This document shows, one piece after another, positions 5,394 to 7,260 of a stretch of 7,260 nucleotides of DNA. The position numbers and the translations under genes are program-made. Below the pieces are notes generated by a model. It was not told the origin of the DNA, did not search any database, and saw nothing but the letters and a program-made list of their open reading frames with translations. Source of the stretch: Solirubrobacterales bacterium (GTDB lineage Bacteria; Actinomycetota; Thermoleophilia; Solirubrobacterales; Solirubrobacteraceae); assembly GCA_009781575.1 (NCBI GenBank), contig WQXW01000085.1, forward strand, positions 1 to 7,260, written 5' to 3'. Within the stretch, counting starts at the first letter, position 1. Each line of letters begins with the position of its first letter.

Positions 5394-6331
5394 TGGCCGA
5401 CCTGCTGGTCGCATCCGGCGGGGGCCACCTGGCACAGTTGCGCAGACTCGCCGATCGCCTGCCCGAGCCCAGCGAGGAGCGCACCTGGATCACGTTCGAC
5501 ACGCCCCAGAGCCGCTCGCTGCTCGCCGGGGAGGATGTGCGCTACATCCCCCACACCGGCCCGCGCGCCTACATGCAGACCGCGCGCAACACGCGCACCG
5601 CGCGCGGCGTGCTGCGCGCGCGCCGCTACCGGCGGGTGATAAGCACCGGCGCCGCGCCGGCGCTGTCGTTCCTGCCGATCACCCGATTGCATGGCGCCGA
5701 ACCGATCTACATCGAGAGCGCCGCGCGGGGCGACGGTCCGTCGCTGACCGGCAACATCCTCAGCCGCACCCCGGGAGTCCGGTTGTTCACACAGTACGAG
5801 CACTGGGCGAGCGATAGGTGGCAGTACGCGGGCTCCGTGTTCGACGGCTTCGAGGTCGCGCCAACCGCCGCCGGCGCGCGGCGGATCGAGCGTGTGGTGG
5901 TCACCCTCGGCACGATCGCGTTCGGGTTCCGCCGTCTGCTGGAGCGGCTGATCGAGATCGTGCCCGCGGATGTGTCGGTCGTGTGGCAGACGGGCGCCAC
6001 CGACACCCGGGCGCTGCCGATCGAGGGGGTCAAAAGCATGAGCAGCGGCGAGCTCGACGAAGAGATGCGGCGCGCCGACGTCGTGGTGGCCCACGCCGGG
6101 ATCGGCTCGGCGCTGGCCGCGCTCGACGCCGGTGTGTGCCCCGTGTTGGTGCCGCGCGAGCGCGCCCACGGTGAGCACATCGACGACCATCAGCGCCAGA
6201 TCGCCGCCGAGCTTCACCGCCGCCACCTCGCGATCCACCGCTCGCCCGCCACACTCGAGTTGGCCGACCTGCAACGATCGGCCGCGCGCGAATTGCGTGC
6301 TCGGGGCGAGCCGCCGCGTCTGCGCCTGTAG
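5393..6331 (+). CDS. Single-chain Alg14-Alg13-like glycosyltransferase (GT28 type)
   Basis: A 312-residue protein joining two halves that are often separate subunits in bacterial capsule loci (CpsF/CpsG, PssD/PssE) and in eukaryotes (Alg14/Alg13). The N-terminal half resembles Alg14: LLVASGGGHLAQL (4-16), ISTGAAPALSF (83-93) and IYIESAAR (105-112). The C-terminal half resembles Alg13/GT28: VVVTLGTIAFGFRRLLERL (168-186), WQTGAT (198-203), ADVVVAHAGIGSALAALDAG (228-247), then PRERAHGEHIDDHQ (254-267), the nucleotide-sugar binding region. By family knowledge it adds the second sugar to the lipid-linked sugar made by the preceding enzyme, at the cytoplasmic membrane face. It has no N-terminal membrane segment as clear as that of many Alg14 proteins. 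The start ATG at 5393 shares a base with the upstream stop (TGATG), so it is probably translated by coupling. Donor identity (UDP-GlcNAc, UDP-Gal, UDP-Glc or other) is not determined. Confidence 0.88.
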   Translation: MADLLVASGGGHLAQLRRLADRLPEPSEERTWITFDTPQSRSLLAGEDVRYIPHTGPRAYMQTARNTRTARGVLRARRYRRVISTGAAPALSFLPITRLHGAEPIYIESAARGDGPSLTGNILSRTPGVRLFTQYEHWASDRWQYAGSVFDGFEVAPTAAGARRIERVVVTLGTIAFGFRRLLERLIEIVPADVSVVWQTGATDTRALPIEGVKSMSSGELDEEMRRADVVVAHAGIGSALAALDAGVCPVLVPRERAHGEHIDDHQRQIAAELHRRHLAIHRSPATLELADLQRSAARELRARGEPPRLRL

Positions 6332-6373
6332 GCACCATGCGCCCCCGCCGTCGCCGTCGCCGGGCGAGCAGCG

Positions 6374-6443
6374 GCCGTTGCGTTTTTTGTTTTAAGGATT
6401 GGTTCCGCGCGGAACGAATCCTCAAAACAAATCCCCCAACGGC
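6374..6443. repeat. 70-bp imperfect palindrome, possible terminator or operator
   Basis: The centre of symmetry lies between 6408 and 6409. The inner 23-base arms (6386-6408 and 6409-6431) match at 21 positions; mismatches are A6394/C6423 and G6401/G6416. After a short unpaired stretch, GCCGTTG (6374-6380) pairs with CAACGGC (6437-6443) exactly in register. The arms run from GC-rich outside through T-rich/A-rich flanks to a GC centre (GTTCCGCGCGGAAC). A T6 tract (6383-6388) lies before the core stem on the plus strand rather than after it, so it is not a textbook rho-independent terminator. It begins 43 bases after the upstream stop codon, where an actinobacterial hairpin terminator without a U tract could sit; a dimeric-regulator site or a remnant of a small mobile repeat are alternatives. 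Confidence 0.85.
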
Positions 6444-6594
6444 GCCTCGGACAGATGTGTTCGCGAGGTGGCGCCAGATTCGCGCAACCGATTTGATCCG
6501 CCGGTACCGGTCGAGGCGATCAAGCCAAAAGAAACCGGCTCGGCCCGTCGTTGTCTCGCACGTATGGGGATCACACCGGCGGGCACAGAACGGC

Positions 6595-6601
6595 GAGGTG
6601 A
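6595..6601 (+). promoter_or_regulatory. Ribosome binding site deciding the GTG start of the epimerase
   Basis: GAGGTGA at 6595-6601 is a seven-base match to the consensus AGGAGGTGA, with its GAGG core six bases ahead of the GTG at 6605. It supports this GTG as the start; the earlier ATG at 6564 is in another frame. Confidence 0.8.
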
Positions 6602-6604
6602 GGC

Positions 6605-7260
6605 GTGAGGACGTTGGTTACAGGCGGCGCGGGCTTCATCGGCAGCCATGTGGTGAACGAGCTCGTGCGGCGCGGCGAGGAGGTCGTGGTGCTCGACTCG
6701 CTCGAGGAGCAGGTGCATGGGGGCGCCCCGCCCCCGCTGCCGCCCTCGGTGGAGTTGATCGTGGGCGACGTCGGCGACCGCGCCACAGCCGACCGCGCGC
6801 TCGCGGGGGTCGAGCGTGTGATCCACCTCGCGGCGGCGGTGGGCGTGGGGCAGTCGATGTACGAGATCGCGCGCTACACCGAGCGCAACACCATGCAGAC
6901 CGCGATCTTCCTCGAGCGGCTGGTGGCGCAGCGGCCGCTGCCCACGCGTCTGGTGGTGGCCTCATCGATGTCGATCTACGGCGAGGGCGAGTACGAATGC
7001 CCCGAGCACGGCCGCATGGCGCCGCCGCCGCGACCCGAGGAGCAACTGCTGGCGCGCCAGTGGGAGCTTCTCTGCCCGCAGTGCGCCGGCGCGCTGGCGC
7101 CGGTGGGCACGCGCGAGAGCAAGCCACTGATCCCCACCTCGATCTACGCGATCACCAAGCGCGACCACGAGGAGCTGTGCCTGGTGACCGGGAGCGCCTA
7201 CGGGGTCCCGACGGTGGCGTTGCGCTTCTTCAACGTCTACGGTCCCGGCCAGGCGCTCTC
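6605..7260 (+). CDS. NAD-dependent sugar-nucleotide epimerase/dehydratase, dTDP-L-rhamnose 4-epimerase-like (3' end cut off)
   Basis: The first 218 codons of an extended short-chain dehydrogenase/reductase; the gene runs off the window. The NAD-binding Rossmann motif TGGAGFIGSH is at 6-15, the acidic residue D31 ends the second strand (VVVLDS), and GDV follows at 54-56. HLAAAVGVGQSMYEIARY (74-91), SSMSIYGEG (120-128) and the catalytic Tyr181-Lys185 (YAITK) follow, then LRFFNVYGPGQAL (206-218). Between the SSMSIYG strand and the catalytic tyrosine lies an insertion with C132-x2-H135 and C157-x2-C160, a possible metal site. From memory, this combination with VGVGQSMYEIARY and RFFNVYGP is typical of proteins annotated as dTDP-L-rhamnose 4-epimerase-like; UDP-glucose 4-epimerase or another NDP-sugar epimerase remains possible. 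It would supply an activated sugar for the polymer. The GTG start has a strong ribosome binding site, and the gene probably has its own promoter in the 273-bp gap. Confidence 0.9.
   Translation, partial: MRTLVTGGAGFIGSHVVNELVRRGEEVVVLDSLEEQVHGGAPPPLPPSVELIVGDVGDRATADRALAGVERVIHLAAAVGVGQSMYEIARYTERNTMQTAIFLERLVAQRPLPTRLVVASSMSIYGEGEYECPEHGRMAPPPRPEEQLLARQWELLCPQCAGALAPVGTRESKPLIPTSIYAITKRDHEELCLVTGSAYGVPTVALRFFNVYGPGQAL

Larger units (their letters stand above)
6332..6604. other. Intergenic region between Alg14/13-like gene and epimerase gene
   Basis: These 273 bases are less GC-rich than the rest of the window, especially 6383-6432. They contain a 70-bp imperfect palindrome, a second imperfect hairpin (GGCGCCTCG at 6441-6449 against CGAGGTGGCGCC at 6464-6475, with a 3-base bulge), a 10-bp palindrome CCGGTACCGG (6501-6510) and the ribosome binding site of the next gene. 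A 69-codon frame (6399-6608) crosses it but is judged spurious. A promoter for the epimerase is likely here, though no clear boxes are seen. Confidence 0.6.

Noticed and set aside
6399..6608. A 69-codon plus-strand frame ending with a GTGA overlap at the epimerase start
   Set aside because: It starts inside the large palindrome, has no ribosome binding site, shows no recognisable domain, and its composition fits intergenic DNA. The end overlap follows from the GTG start itself.
1..7260. CRISPR array, tRNA or rRNA genes, insertion sequence or integrase
   Set aside because: No regularly spaced repeats, tRNA-like cloverleaf, rRNA-like sequence, transposase motif or target-site duplication was seen on either strand.

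Overview
The window is very GC-rich (roughly 70% by eye). It reads as part of an envelope or extracellular polysaccharide locus of the Wzx/Wzy type. The base composition, GTG/TTG starts and protein styles suggest a high-GC actinobacterium, possibly a Thermoleophilia/Solirubrobacter-like lineage. That placement is inference; no rRNA or other marker gene is present.

Two transcription units diverge from a 348-bp intergenic region (3678-4025). Leftward (minus strand) run a Wzz-like polysaccharide co-polymerase (3677-2754), an O-antigen polymerase/ligase-family membrane protein (2757-1366, joined to the first by an ATGA overlap) and a family 4 glycosyltransferase (1337-60). The glycosyltransferase ends in a hairpin plus T6 that looks like an intrinsic terminator. 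The first 42 bases may hold the start of another minus-strand gene. Rightward (plus strand) run a polyprenyl-phosphate sugar-1-phosphate transferase (4026-5393), overlapped by TGATG with a single-chain Alg14-Alg13-like glycosyltransferase (5393-6331). After a 273-bp gap comes the start of an NAD-dependent sugar-nucleotide epimerase (6605 to the window edge) that closely resembles dTDP-L-rhamnose 4-epimerase-like proteins.

The genes form a coherent pathway. The rightward unit would load the first sugar phosphate on undecaprenyl phosphate and add the second sugar, and the epimerase would supply an activated sugar. The leftward unit would add another sugar (GT4), polymerise repeat units (Wzy-like) and set chain length (Wzz-like). 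No flippase (Wzx) is visible and it would have to lie outside the window.

The most unusual signals are non-coding. One is a 70-bp imperfect palindrome (6374-6443), with an AT-rich core in an otherwise GC-rich locus, between the Alg14/13 gene and the epimerase. The other is a structured divergent intergenic region with a perfect 16-bp-arm hairpin (3881-3914). The left edge of that hairpin overlaps one strand of a second, possibly competing, long-range stem. The repeat-built charged tail of the co-polymerase and the Cys/His insertion in the epimerase are the most notable protein features.
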